This document shows, piece by piece, positions 21,793 to 31,609 of a stretch of 64,000 nucleotides of DNA. Under the pieces are notes generated by a model. That model was not told the origin of the DNA, did not search any database, and saw only the letters and a program-made list of their open reading frames with translations. Source of the DNA: an uncultured bacterium (lineage in GTDB: Bacteria > Hydrogenedentota > Hydrogenedentia > Hydrogenedentales > CAILVY01); contig CALEDJ010000003.1 of the NCBI GenBank assembly GCA_937951485.1, forward strand, positions 49,663 through 113,662, written 5' to 3'. How positions within the stretch are numbered: the first letter of the stretch is position 1; every line of letters starts with the position of its first letter. A program made the position numbers and the translations under genes.

Positions 21793-24597
21793 TCACTCGT
21801 CATCAGCCGTTCTCCGGGAAGGGGAGCGTCCGATGCCTTGAACAGCGACAGGACGGCCATCCTGATAAACCAGGCGCGTGCTTACTTCCAGGGGAACGAG
21901 ACGGCCATCCTTCGTGACAACAACCACTTCATACTGGGTCGCTTTTCCTTCGGTCAGTTTGTACTGCATCATCATTCTGATTCTGTCCCGGGATTCCGGT
22001 GTGACGATATCAAAGATGCTTCGCCGCAGTGCTTCTTCCCGGGTATAACCGCCCAGCCGCTCCCCGGCCTTGTTGAGCGATAGAAATTTCCCGTCCAAGT
22101 CGGTGGTGAACACCACGTCATTGGCGTTTTCGAACAATTCGCGATAGCGCGCTTCCGCTTCCTGCAATGCCTGTTCCGCCTTTTTGCGTTCGGTCACATC
22201 CCGCGCCATTCCTCGGAATCCCGTTGGCTTCCCTTCGCTATCGAGGATGGGTGATATTGATACCTCCAGCGTCGCGAGCGAAGCATCCTTTCGCACGATC
22301 ACCCAGTCAACGAATTCCTTGTCCTGGCCGGTAGTGAACACTTCATTGTAAATGGCTTTGACACGCGCCCTGCTCTCATCGTCGGGGTAATACCTCCGAT
22401 AATTCATTCCCCGCAATTCTTCGGCGGTGTATCCGAAAATGCGGCAAAGCGCCTTGTTGAAAAATGTGAAGTTGCCTTTCAGATCGACCTCGTAATAGCC
22501 TTCCCGGATGTTATGCAGGATATCCCGATAGCGCTCTTCGCTTTCCCGGATCGCCTGCAGAGCGCGCTTGCGTTCCGTGATGTCGCTTACTATCACCTGC
22601 TGCGCCGGACGCCCGCCGAAAGCAATCATTGTCACGTGGACTTCCGCTGGAAACTCCTCGCCGTCGGCGCGCCTGAGCACGGTTTCGTAGCGGCGCGGAG
22701 ATTTGGAGGGAACGGTGTAACGGGACTGCGCATACGCGCGGAGCCGTTCCTTTTCGCGGTCCGCCACCACCGCCATGATGTCCTGCCCCAAAATGGATTC
22801 GACATTCGGGTAACGGAACATTTCCACTGTTGCCCGGTTGGCGAAGGCAACGCGCCCGTCCTGAAAAATGCACAGAGAGTGGGGAAACATTTCAACGAGT
22901 GTGCGGTATTTTTCCTCGCTTTCGCGCAGGGCAATCTCTGATTTCCTGCTCTCAGTGACGTCACGTATCACCGTCAGTATACGGGTGGTGATTCCATTTT
23001 CGAGCAGGGGTATCTTCCTGGTTTCGGTGTACACAACGCGGTCCCCGAGGCGGTTTATCTCTTCGGAGAGGAGCACTGAGCCGGTCTTGAAGACCTGTTC
23101 ATATTCATCTCGGACCTTCAGGGTCAGAAACGGGTATACGTCAAAAACGTTTTTCCCTTCCACCTCCGCATCGAGTTGCAGGGCTTTGTTCCACTCCAGA
23201 AGCGTCCGGTTGCAGAGCAGGATGCGATAGTCCCTGTCAATAAGGTGTACCGCTTCCACCATGTTATCCAGGGTGACGCGGGAGCGCGCCTCGCTTTCCC
23301 GCAGCGCCTTTTCCACGCGCAGTCGTTTCAACACTGCGGCGGCTTCATGCGCCATGATGTTGAGCGCCTCGAGGTTGAAATCGTCAAGTCCTCCGTTGGC
23401 GGCGGAGGCCACAGCCAGAACCCCGAATATTTCACCTCCTGAACGCAGGGCGGCGGCATAGACCCGCCCAAATCCATATTGCCGGAACAACGTTCTCTGG
23501 TCTGTCTCAACGGCTGCCATATCCACCGCGCCTTCGGAGGAAAAGACGGCACGCAGTGCATCTGCGGAAAGCGGTATTCGTGCCGCCTTTTGCGTAAACA
23601 CATCGGGCGCGCCCCTGCTTTTAAGAAGGAGGGCTTCTTGTTTCTGCACCAGATAAACGAAGCCCGCATCCATGCCGTATATGCTCGTCACCCCGTCAAC
23701 AAGAAGTGTCAGCATTTCCTTCTCAGTGTGGCATTTGTTGAGTGAAAACAGCAGGCTGCGCATCTGTTCGGCTGTTCGCGCCAGCGCGATGATGATTTTT
23801 TCATTGTTGCGTTGTTCGGTCATGTCCTGGCCGATACTGGTCATCCCGATGATGTTCTGTTCCTCATCTCTGAGCAACGTATTGCTCCAGGCAATAATGC
23901 GCTGTTTGCCGTCGCGCACGAGCAGGGGCGTTTCGCAGTGACGGGCCGGCGCGCCTTTCAGCATGGCCTCGCTCAGGAAACCGCGGCGCAGGTCTTCGCG
24001 CATGTCGGCGGGGATACACACCTCGAACCAGTCGCGCCCGATGAGTTCTTCACGATGCCGGCGAGTAATTCCAAGGAAGCACTCATTGCAGAAAGTAATC
24101 CGTCCATTGCAGTCCAATTGGACAACCGGCAGATGCACCGTTTCCAATGTCTCGCGGAAACGTTGCTCGATAGTTTTGATCGTTTCCTGGGTGCGGTGCT
24201 GTTCCGTGATGTCCTGGAAGATTACTTGAATCACCTCTCCGCCGCTTTTTTCGTCCCACAGCAGGTAACAATCTACAAGCAACCAGCGATCATTGCCTTT
24301 CAGTGTCTTGAAATGCCACCGGCGCTTGTGCAGAAATCCCTTTTCTCGGATGGCCTTGCTCAGGGCACCCTCGGGGTCGACATAGGTGATCAGGTCGCCG
24401 ATTTTCTTGCCCGCGACGGCCTCCGGTTCCGGAAACATATCCTCCAATTCAAATACGCGCAAAGTCGCACGGTCCATGAACAATACTGTTCCATCGAAGG
24501 CAAAACGGTATATGCCGATATCCGCGAACTCCATGGCTTCCTGGCGAATATGCTCGAAGGATTCACGCCGCGGAATTAATCTTTCCCCGTGGTTCAT
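21793..24597 (-). CDS. Multi-PAS/GAF sensor protein without an output domain
   Basis: A 934-residue soluble sensor. The order is PAS (about 20-140), PAS with PAC (150-265), GAF (285-430), then PAS at about 445-560, 575-690, 700-815 and 825-925. Each PAS ends in the PAC signature (FQDITEQ, GQDMTEQR, IRDVTESRK, VSDITERKRA, ARDVTERKKA). After the sixth, the frame reads VQGIGRSPSRRTADDE and stops, exactly where DITERK and a kinase, GGDEF or EAL domain would be expected. No HisKA or GGDEF is visible. The start at 24597 has GGGGAG 6 nt upstream and a consensus promoter. No membrane segment is seen, so it senses cytoplasmic signals. The last PAS may hand its signal to a partner kinase, or the gene may be a 3'-truncated kinase. 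Confidence 0.82.
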   Translation of the reverse strand: MNHGERLIPRRESFEHIRQEAMEFADIGIYRFAFDGTVLFMDRATLRVFELEDMFPEPEAVAGKKIGDLITYVDPEGALSKAIREKGFLHKRRWHFKTLKGNDRWLLVDCYLLWDEKSGGEVIQVIFQDITEQHRTQETIKTIEQRFRETLETVHLPVVQLDCNGRITFCNECFLGITRRHREELIGRDWFEVCIPADMREDLRRGFLSEAMLKGAPARHCETPLLVRDGKQRIIAWSNTLLRDEEQNIIGMTSIGQDMTEQRNNEKIIIALARTAEQMRSLLFSLNKCHTEKEMLTLLVDGVTSIYGMDAGFVYLVQKQEALLLKSRGAPDVFTQKAARIPLSADALRAVFSSEGAVDMAAVETDQRTLFRQYGFGRVYAAALRSGGEIFGVLAVASAANGGLDDFNLEALNIMAHEAAAVLKRLRVEKALRESEARSRVTLDNMVEAVHLIDRDYRILLCNRTLLEWNKALQLDAEVEGKNVFDVYPFLTLKVRDEYEQVFKTGSVLLSEEINRLGDRVVYTETRKIPLLENGITTRILTVIRDVTESRKSEIALRESEEKYRTLVEMFPHSLCIFQDGRVAFANRATVEMFRYPNVESILGQDIMAVVADREKERLRAYAQSRYTVPSKSPRRYETVLRRADGEEFPAEVHVTMIAFGGRPAQQVIVSDITERKRALQAIRESEERYRDILHNIREGYYEVDLKGNFTFFNKALCRIFGYTAEELRGMNYRRYYPDDESRARVKAIYNEVFTTGQDKEFVDWVIVRKDASLATLEVSISPILDSEGKPTGFRGMARDVTERKKAEQALQEAEARYRELFENANDVVFTTDLDGKFLSLNKAGERLGGYTREEALRRSIFDIVTPESRDRIRMMMQYKLTEGKATQYEVVVVTKDGRLVPLEVSTRLVYQDGRPVAVQGIGRSPSRRTADDE

Positions 24598-24661
24598 GTC
24601 ATCTCCCCTGTTCATTGCGCCGCACCCCGTCATGAGAGCATGGTTGCCTTCATCAATATAT

Positions 24662-24690
24662 ATTATAATACATTTCCATCTGTTTGACAA
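24662..24690 (-). promoter_or_regulatory. Sigma-70 promoter of the PAS/GAF gene
   Basis: Minus strand: TTGTCA (24685-24690), a 17-nt spacer, then a perfect TATAAT (24662-24667), about 60 nt before the start codon. Confidence 0.7.
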
Positions 24691-24847
24691 AGGGTTTTTC
24701 CACGGAATCATCTGCCTTGCAAACGCCATCCGCGCCGTGCTAGTGCTATCGGAGGATGGGCGCGGCACAGGCAGGGCGCCGTGCCGGCGGTGACAGCGGC
24801 CTGTCCGTTGTGAGAAGAATCGTGCTGTGGGGCAGGGAGTTAAGCCT

Positions 24848-27800
24848 ATGACTCACGTGTGTTGCTGTTTATTGTTTGCCGCCGGTCTCGGGGCGGTGCA
24901 AGGCGATCGGATGGTTGACATCGCTGCGGCGTTCCGGGAAGCGCCGCGCAACTACTCGCCGGTTCCCATCTGGTGGTGGAGTGGCGACCGCGTGGAGAAG
25001 GACCGGATACGCCGGCAATTGGAACGCATGGCCGAAGGCGGGATATACAACGTAATTGTCCTGAATCTCGCGCCGTCCGGGCCGCTCTACGGCAGCGCCG
25101 CCGACGATCCGCCCTTTCTTACGGAGCAATGGTGGGAACTTTTCGGGTATGCGCTGGCCGAAGCGAAGCGGCTGGGCATGCGGATGTGGTTTTACGACCA
25201 ATTGGGCTTTTCCGGCGCGGGCCTGCAGGCGCGGATTGTGCGGGACCATCCGGAATTCCGCGGAATCGCGCTTCATCGCCTGTACAAGGATGTGGAAGGC
25301 CCGACGGAGGTCGTGCTTGAAACGCCGCCGGGCGGGGAAGCGCTGGCCGCATTTACCGCGTTGCGCGATACCACGAGGGAAACGCAGGCCGAACGCGCCA
25401 CCTGGATATGGGACAGGGCGGCCCCCGACGGTGTCCTCAAGCGGTATTTCAGGCGGAGTTTCGACTTGGATGCGGTACCGGACAAGGCCCGCATCCACAT
25501 CACGTGTGACAATGGCTACGCCCTTTTTGTCAATGGCGAGAAGGTTGGAGAGGAAAGCGTTTACGACGAAAGCGGCTGGCGACATGCCGAGAACTACGAT
25601 GTGACGGCGCATGTGCGAGCCGGCAGGAACGTCGTTGCGGTGATTGCCGAGAACCTTGGCGGCGCGGGCGGACTGCTTGTGGAGGTGCTTCTGGGCGAAG
25701 GCGACGGGCAGCAACGCCTCCTGAGCGACGCGGCCTACCGCGTCAGTGACGCCGAAGCGCCGGGGTGGACATTGCCGGATTTTGACGACAGCGCTTGGCA
25801 AAGCGCGCATGTTGTCGGCGCGCCGCCGTGTGCGCCGTGGGGCGCGGTTCACGGTCTGGCGATCGGTGCGGCGCCGTCATTGGGCACGCCGATTCGGCGG
25901 GTGCGCAATGTGTCGGACGCGATCGAGAACGGCGTGCTCCGCGTGGAAGCGCCGCCGGGCAAGGTGCGCGTCCAGTTGTTTTACACCCTGCCCGGCGGCT
26001 TTGATTACCAGAACCCGGAAGCCGGGGCGGCGTTGCTGGACATCGTGCACGGGGAGATGGAGCGCCGCTTCGGCGAGGAACTGGGCAAGGGCATTGCCGG
26101 GTCCTTTCAGGATGAATTCCCCGCCTTGCCGCGTTTTTCGCGCCGCATGCTGGGATATGATTTTGTTCAGCGGGCCGGATACGCTCTCAAGGAGTACTTG
26201 CCGGCGCTGTATGACGACGTGACGGACCATTTCGGCGACCCGCAGGGGCTGACAACCATCCAGGTACGTTGCGACGCCGCGGAAATCGCCGCCGCCTTCT
26301 GCGAGGAGGCATTTTTCATTCCGTTGTTCGCGTGGCATGAACGCCACAACATGATCTGCGGTTATGACCAGACCGTGCGTGACGCGGACCCCGTCCGGGG
26401 CGAGCGGTATTACCTCAAGTACTTCAAAACGATGCGTCATTTCGGCGCGCCCGGCAACGATATGGACGGCGACATCAAGCCGCACCAGTCCATCGCGGAT
26501 TTGTACGGGCGGCCGCGGGTGTGGATGGAGGCATTCCACTCCAGTGGGTGGGGGCAGACCATCGAGGAAACCGCCGTTTTGCTGCACCCGTGGGTGCTGT
26601 TCGGGGCGACGCTTTTCAATCCCCACGCCATCTACTATTCCATCCACGGTTCCTACTGGGAATGGGCGCCGCCCGATACCGGCTGGAGGCAACCCTATTT
26701 CGCGCATTACAAGGGCTTCGCCGATTACGTCTCACGGATCTGCTTTGCGCTTTCCCAAGGCGAACATGTGGTCGAAATCGCCGTGTTGCATCCCTCCACG
26801 ACGGTCCACGCCTTCATGGGCTTCGACGAACCCGACCCCGGCGCCACGGGAGCGGCCGACGCCTATTGGGAAATTCAGCGGTCTCTTCGTGAAAACCGGC
26901 TGGATTACATTATCCTGGACGAAGACAGCCTGCTGCAGGCCCGGGTCCGGCAGGGGATATTGGAAGCCGGGTCCGTGCGGATTCGGGTGCTGTTTCTGCC
27001 GGCGGCGCGGGTGTTGACCGGGAAGGCGCTGGAGAAAATCCTGGCGTTTCAGACCTCCGGCGGCTATGTGGTGATTGCGGGACCTGCGCCCGAAGCGCCC
27101 GGCGACCGCTATCTTGCCCTGCCGGAATTCCGGGAAATGTCGCGGGTGTTGCAGGAATCGGCGAGAAGCGTGACCGACCCCTCGGCGGCCGCCGAAATCC
27201 TGGCGGATATCATCCCGTTTCACAGATTCAAGGACGTCCCGCGCCTGCAACGCCGCATCGGCGACCGCGATCTCTATTTCCTGATCTCCGACGATGAGAC
27301 CCCCGCCGCCAGCCAGGCGCGCTTTACAATCAACCAGCGGAGACTTTACGAAACCGATGCGGCGCGCGGCGCGCGCCTTGAAGTGTTTTTTGGGGGCGAC
27401 AGCGTTCCGGAACTCTGGAACGCAGTGACCGGGGAAATCGTCCCGATTCTGAATTATCAGCGGAACGCCCCGCTTCCGGTCGAAGAAACGCCGGAACCGG
27501 CTGAAGACGAGGAAATCGAAACGGGTGTGCGCGTTTTTGTGGAACTGGACGCTACGCCGGCCCCGCTGGTGGCGTTGCGGCCCGCCACGCCGGAAGACCC
27601 CATCGCCCTTGAATCGGATTTGGAGATCACCTCGTGGGAACGCAGGGGCGATGCGGTGGTGCTGCGCGGCCGGCCGCGCGTGGACGCCACGGTGGAAACA
27701 CCCCCTGAGCATTATGCGCGGGTGGAATTGGCGGATGCGGTGTTTGAAGGGAAAGCGACCGCTTCGTCCCCGCTGCGCATGGAACTGCAAGGCCCGTTTG

Positions 27801-29722
27801 CGTGCCGCCTGGAACCGACCTGCGACAACCACGACGGGTGTTTTGCGTGGCCGCCGTCCGAAGGCCCCATCCCCGTGGAGACCCGCGCGTTCCGTTACCA
27901 TGCGGCAAACGACGGTGACGATAGTACCGCGTGGACGCGGCCGGATTTTGACGACGGCGACTGGGCGACGGCAATCGCGTCGTTTGGGCCGCGCGCGCAA
28001 TGGACTGGTCCGGTGACGCCGCCCGAAGGGACAGATTTCAACACGATGCCGCTGCCGGCACCGGATGAGAACGCCGTCTGGCAGGACGCGGTCTATTCAC
28101 TGCGGCTGGGCATCAACGAGGACCCTCTGTTTTCCAGCGCCTTGGGGGGTAAGGGCCGCATCCCGGATGAGTTTATTGACCTCGGCCACGTTCCCGGCGG
28201 GGCGGTCTATCGCGTGCGCGCCACCGTCATCCTGCCGCCGGAAACGCCCGGCGCGGAGAACGGACTGGAAGCCGTGTTGCGGGTGGGCAGCGCCGCGCGC
28301 AAGCGCGTGTTCCTGAACGGCCTGGAAGTGGCGCTGGCGGGGGGCGCGGCGAATATCCAGCGGGCGGCGGTGCGTCTGCTCCCCGGTGCGAACACGGTCG
28401 AGGCGCTGCTGTCGCGCGCAGAGCATGGGCGCCTGCGCTTCTTTTATCATTTTCTGCCGTCCGGCGCGGCGCCGCAAGACCCCGACTGGATTTGGAGTGT
28501 CGCGCCGCATCCGGGGGGGAAAACCCGCTTTGTCAAGCACTTTGACGTTCCGGGGGTGGTCCGGTCGGGGGCGATGGTCGTGGCGCTGGGCGATCTCCAC
28601 CGGATTCGCCTCAACGGGCGCCTGGTGGCGGACCAGGGCCATTTTGACCCCTATTTCACCAGCCGCGCCGAACGCTACGACATCACCGACTATTGCGTTC
28701 AGGGTGAAAATGTCCTGGAAATCGAGGCGCGCGACAACGGCCATCCCGTCGGCCTGCTGGTGGATGGCCTGGTGCACCTGGAAGACGGCGGCGAAGTGGT
28801 TTTCGTGTCGGACGAGTCATTCCTGACCACGGCGCCGGGCGGCGCGATGGACGACGGCGCGCCCGCGCGCATCCTTGCCGGTCCGGCCATGGGCTATATG
28901 GGCGACCCTGCGAACCTGCTGCTGCGGCCCCGGCCGCACCCGTTGCCGGAAGGCGGATGGCTTCTGGACCAGCCGTCGCCCGCGCCGCCGTTTGATGCGC
29001 TGGTCTACGCGGCGGACCCCACGCCGCCGGCGCCGGGCTGGTTCCGGTTCCTGCTGCCGCCAGGTGCCGTGGCGATGCATCTCCGCGCTGTGGGTGCGGC
29101 CATGCTGTTTGTGGATGGCGAGGCGGTGGCGCTGGAGGAGTCGGACGGGTCGGAGGAGTCGGACGGGTCGGATGGCGGGGATGTGGCGCGCAAGTTGCCT
29201 CCTGCGTTGAGGGCGGTGCTGCCGAATCCGGACCGTCCGCGGCGGGTGGCGGCGCTGCGTGTCGAGGGCGCGCCCGGGTTTGCTGCCGGCGCGGCCATTC
29301 AGGCCCCCATCACCTTTGAGATGGGGGAAGGCCGGATACCCTTGGGTTCGTGGGATGAACTCGGGTTGCCGCACTATTGCGGCGGGGTGGTGTATATCTG
29401 CGAGGTAACGCTGGACGCCGTGCCCAAAGGCCGCGCTTTGCTCGATTTGGGCCGGGTGCGCGGCAGCGCCGATGTGCAAGTCAATGGCGAGGCATGCGGC
29501 GAGCGCGCCTGGCACCCCTACCGCTTCGATTTGACACGGGCGCTCCGCGCCGGTGTGAACCGGGTTGAAATCCATGTCTTCAACACCCTGGGACCGCATT
29601 TTGATGTGGGGCATCCCAGCGCCCATGTTTTCGAGGGACATACAAAATCCGGGATATACGGGCCGGTGGTGCTGCACGTGAGGGATGCTGTGGAGATGAC
29701 ACTGGAAAAGAAAAAGGAATAG
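24848..29722 (+). CDS. Giant GH106-like glycoside hydrolase (alpha-L-rhamnosidase type)
   Basis: A 1624-residue secreted protein. The ATG at 24848 is chosen because a signal-like segment follows (MTHVCCCLLFAAGLGAVQG) and GGGAG lies upstream. The GH106 catalytic region begins PVPIWWWSGDRVEKDRIRRQ, then LERMAEGGIYNV and RMWFYDQLGFSGAG. It is interrupted near residues 190-290 by a galactose-binding-like module (NGYALFVNGEKVG). It continues with GSFQDEFPALPRF, VWMEAFHSSGWGQTIEET and HAIYYSIHGSYWEW. The C-terminal ~650 residues hold several more galactose-binding-like sandwiches (KRVFLNGLEVALAG, HRIRLNGRLVADQGH, VQVNGEACGERAW). A low-complexity EESDGSEESDGSDGGD insert lies near residue 1435. It probably removes rhamnose or related sugars from plant or algal glycans in the periplasm. 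Confidence 0.82.
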   Translation: MTHVCCCLLFAAGLGAVQGDRMVDIAAAFREAPRNYSPVPIWWWSGDRVEKDRIRRQLERMAEGGIYNVIVLNLAPSGPLYGSAADDPPFLTEQWWELFGYALAEAKRLGMRMWFYDQLGFSGAGLQARIVRDHPEFRGIALHRLYKDVEGPTEVVLETPPGGEALAAFTALRDTTRETQAERATWIWDRAAPDGVLKRYFRRSFDLDAVPDKARIHITCDNGYALFVNGEKVGEESVYDESGWRHAENYDVTAHVRAGRNVVAVIAENLGGAGGLLVEVLLGEGDGQQRLLSDAAYRVSDAEAPGWTLPDFDDSAWQSAHVVGAPPCAPWGAVHGLAIGAAPSLGTPIRRVRNVSDAIENGVLRVEAPPGKVRVQLFYTLPGGFDYQNPEAGAALLDIVHGEMERRFGEELGKGIAGSFQDEFPALPRFSRRMLGYDFVQRAGYALKEYLPALYDDVTDHFGDPQGLTTIQVRCDAAEIAAAFCEEAFFIPLFAWHERHNMICGYDQTVRDADPVRGERYYLKYFKTMRHFGAPGNDMDGDIKPHQSIADLYGRPRVWMEAFHSSGWGQTIEETAVLLHPWVLFGATLFNPHAIYYSIHGSYWEWAPPDTGWRQPYFAHYKGFADYVSRICFALSQGEHVVEIAVLHPSTTVHAFMGFDEPDPGATGAADAYWEIQRSLRENRLDYIILDEDSLLQARVRQGILEAGSVRIRVLFLPAARVLTGKALEKILAFQTSGGYVVIAGPAPEAPGDRYLALPEFREMSRVLQESARSVTDPSAAAEILADIIPFHRFKDVPRLQRRIGDRDLYFLISDDETPAASQARFTINQRRLYETDAARGARLEVFFGGDSVPELWNAVTGEIVPILNYQRNAPLPVEETPEPAEDEEIETGVRVFVELDATPAPLVALRPATPEDPIALESDLEITSWERRGDAVVLRGRPRVDATVETPPEHYARVELADAVFEGKATASSPLRMELQGPFACRLEPTCDNHDGCFAWPPSEGPIPVETRAFRYHAANDGDDSTAWTRPDFDDGDWATAIASFGPRAQWTGPVTPPEGTDFNTMPLPAPDENAVWQDAVYSLRLGINEDPLFSSALGGKGRIPDEFIDLGHVPGGAVYRVRATVILPPETPGAENGLEAVLRVGSAARKRVFLNGLEVALAGGAANIQRAAVRLLPGANTVEALLSRAEHGRLRFFYHFLPSGAAPQDPDWIWSVAPHPGGKTRFVKHFDVPGVVRSGAMVVALGDLHRIRLNGRLVADQGHFDPYFTSRAERYDITDYCVQGENVLEIEARDNGHPVGLLVDGLVHLEDGGEVVFVSDESFLTTAPGGAMDDGAPARILAGPAMGYMGDPANLLLRPRPHPLPEGGWLLDQPSPAPPFDALVYAADPTPPAPGWFRFLLPPGAVAMHLRAVGAAMLFVDGEAVALEESDGSEESDGSDGGDVARKLPPALRAVLPNPDRPRRVAALRVEGAPGFAAGAAIQAPITFEMGEGRIPLGSWDELGLPHYCGGVVYICEVTLDAVPKGRALLDLGRVRGSADVQVNGEACGERAWHPYRFDLTRALRAGVNRVEIHVFNTLGPHFDVGHPSAHVFEGHTKSGIYGPVVLHVRDAVEMTLEKKKE

Positions 29723-29783
29723 CCCGGACGGAAAAACGCAACGCAGGCGTCTCGCCTGAATAGAAACGAGATGATTGTCTATC

Positions 29784-30299
29784 ATGGCCAAAATCGCATT
29801 GTATGTGGCCAATTTGCCGAACCGCATGACGCTGAAGGCGATGCTGGAGGCGGAAGGGCATCAGATTACGGATGTTGATCCCGATTGTGTGATCGCGGAC
29901 ACGCCCGCGCGCGCTCTGGAACACGCGCGCCGCGTCCCGACGCTGGTGCTCGCCGCTGCTTCGGGCATCGCCGACGCGGTGCAGGCGATGCGGCAGGGCG
30001 TTTACGGTTATGTCTTCGTGCCGCTGCAGCCGGGCGAAGCCCCGCTGATGGTGCGCCGCGCCCTGCAGGACCGCGCCATGGCGGCCATGCGCCCGGCGGA
30101 AGCGCAGCAGGAAAACCTGACGCTGGCGGAAGCGGAGCGACGCTTTATTCTGGAAACGCTGCGCCGATGCAAGTACAACCAGGCGCGCGCCGCGCGCATG
30201 CTCGGCATCGGCCGCAATACGTTGTGGCGTAAACTCAAGCAAATGCGCCTGGGGCAGATGGAAGATGGGGACGCGGCCCCGGAAGACGGAGCGACCTGA
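29784..30299 (+). CDS. Degenerate receiver domain fused to a Fis-type HTH
   Basis: A 171-residue regulator. Residues 1-100 have the length and strand pattern of a response-regulator receiver. The N-terminal acidic pair is gone (ALYVANLPNR), the switch lysine is replaced (YVFVPLQPGEAP), and only an Asp in DCVIADTPA remains, so phosphorylation is unlikely. Residues about 112-155 are a Fis/NtrC-type DNA-binding domain (ERRFILETLRRCKYNQARAA, MLGIGRNTLWRKLKQM). There is no AAA+ module. The start at 29784 (MAKIALYV) is the first ATG in frame. A small CAGGCG hairpin (29744-29758) lies upstream. The stop overlaps the next start (TGATG), coupling it to the glycerol-1-phosphate dehydrogenase gene. Confidence 0.78.
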   Translation: MAKIALYVANLPNRMTLKAMLEAEGHQITDVDPDCVIADTPARALEHARRVPTLVLAAASGIADAVQAMRQGVYGYVFVPLQPGEAPLMVRRALQDRAMAAMRPAEAQQENLTLAEAERRFILETLRRCKYNQARAARMLGIGRNTLWRKLKQMRLGQMEDGDAAPEDGAT

Positions 30300-31609
30300 T
30301 GGAGCGATTGGGTTGGCACAGTCTCGGCGCTTGCTTCGATTGCGCGTGCGGTGTGCGTCATGAACTGCCGGTGCGGGCGTGCCATATTGGTCCCGGGGCC
30401 GCGGAGCGGCTCGCGGCGTTTGCGCGTGACCAGTGCGGGCGCACGGCGCTGCTGGTTGCCGATGAAAACACGCGCAACGCCGCGGGGGACCGGGTGCAAC
30501 GCGCGCTGGCAGGGGCGGGGAAGCGGATTCTGGAGAAGACCTATCCGGCCGCGCCGTTCGAGGCGACCCTGGAGCGCGCGCAGGAAGTGGCGGCGGCGGG
30601 CCGGATTGCGGATTTTTATGTGGCGGTAGGGGCGGGCACGATCACGGACCTCGCCAAGTACGCCGGGACCGAGCAGAAGAAACCGGTGTTGTCGTATCCG
30701 ACGGCGGCGTCCATGAACGGCTACACGTCGGGCATCGTCGCGCTGAAAATACGCGGCCTCAAGCGGACCCAGCCCTGCCGTCCGGTTACGGGTGTCTTCG
30801 CGGACCCCGCCGTCGCCGCCACGGCGCCACCGCGCATGGTCGCGGCGGGCGTGGCGGATTTCCTGTCGAAATGTTCCTCCGCCGCCGACTGGCGGGCGGC
30901 GCATCTGCTGCGCGGCGATTACTACTGCCGGCGGCCGCGAGAGTTCAATGAGGGCATCCAGGAGCAAATCTTCGCGTCCGCCGCCGCCATCGGACGGGGC
31001 GAACCGGATGCCGTGAAATTGGTGCTGGAGGCGCTGACCCTTTCTGGTTTCGGCATGGTCATCGCCGGGTCGTCCGCGCCCGCCTCCGGCGGCGAACATC
31101 TTATTTCGCATTATCTCGACATGAAGCACGCGCTTTACGGAACGAAGAATGACCTGCATGGGGTTCAGGTGGGCGTCGGCACGGTGTATTGCCTTGGCCT
31201 GTGGGAAAAGGCGCTGGCGCTGGACCCCGCCGCCATTGACGCGGACGCCTGCATCGCCGCCCAGCCCGCGCCGCAAGCCGTGCGCGCGGCCGTCATGGCG
31301 GACTGGGGTCCGGAGGTCGGCGCGGAAGTCTGGGAACAATGGATGCAGAAGGCGCTGGATGCGGAGGGACTGCGGCGGGAAATCGAGCGTTTCCGCGCCA
31401 TGCTTCCGGAACTGCGGACCCTGCTGGCCGAGGATTTACAGCCCGCGGCGACGGTCGCACGGTGCATCGCAACGGCGGGCGGGCCGACCCGCCCGGAAGA
31501 CATGCAGGCGTCGGTTGACGAGTATTACAATGCGCTGCGGGGCGCGCGTTATCTGCGCAACCGGTTTACTGTGCTCGACCTCGCGGCGGAACTGATGCTG
31601 CCGCCATGA
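30299..31609 (+). CDS. Glycerol-1-phosphate dehydrogenase (AraM/EgsA-like)
   Basis: A 436-residue member of the iron-containing alcohol dehydrogenase fold, glycerol-1-phosphate dehydrogenase branch. It reduces DHAP to sn-glycerol-1-phosphate with NAD(P)H. Marks are VAVGAGTITDLAKYAG (dinucleotide loop), YPTAASMNGYTSGI, the metal site with SKCSSAADW, ASGGEHLISHYLDM and LHGVQVGVGTVY. G1P is the archaeal lipid backbone. In Bacillus AraM makes it for heptaprenylglyceryl phosphate. The extra N-terminal FDCACGVRHELP stretch (CxC then H) precedes the Rossmann part. It is coupled to a regulator upstream and an unknown protein downstream, with 1-4-nt overlaps on both sides. Confidence 0.87.
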   Translation: MERLGWHSLGACFDCACGVRHELPVRACHIGPGAAERLAAFARDQCGRTALLVADENTRNAAGDRVQRALAGAGKRILEKTYPAAPFEATLERAQEVAAAGRIADFYVAVGAGTITDLAKYAGTEQKKPVLSYPTAASMNGYTSGIVALKIRGLKRTQPCRPVTGVFADPAVAATAPPRMVAAGVADFLSKCSSAADWRAAHLLRGDYYCRRPREFNEGIQEQIFASAAAIGRGEPDAVKLVLEALTLSGFGMVIAGSSAPASGGEHLISHYLDMKHALYGTKNDLHGVQVGVGTVYCLGLWEKALALDPAAIDADACIAAQPAPQAVRAAVMADWGPEVGAEVWEQWMQKALDAEGLRREIERFRAMLPELRTLLAEDLQPAATVARCIATAGGPTRPEDMQASVDEYYNALRGARYLRNRFTVLDLAAELMLPP

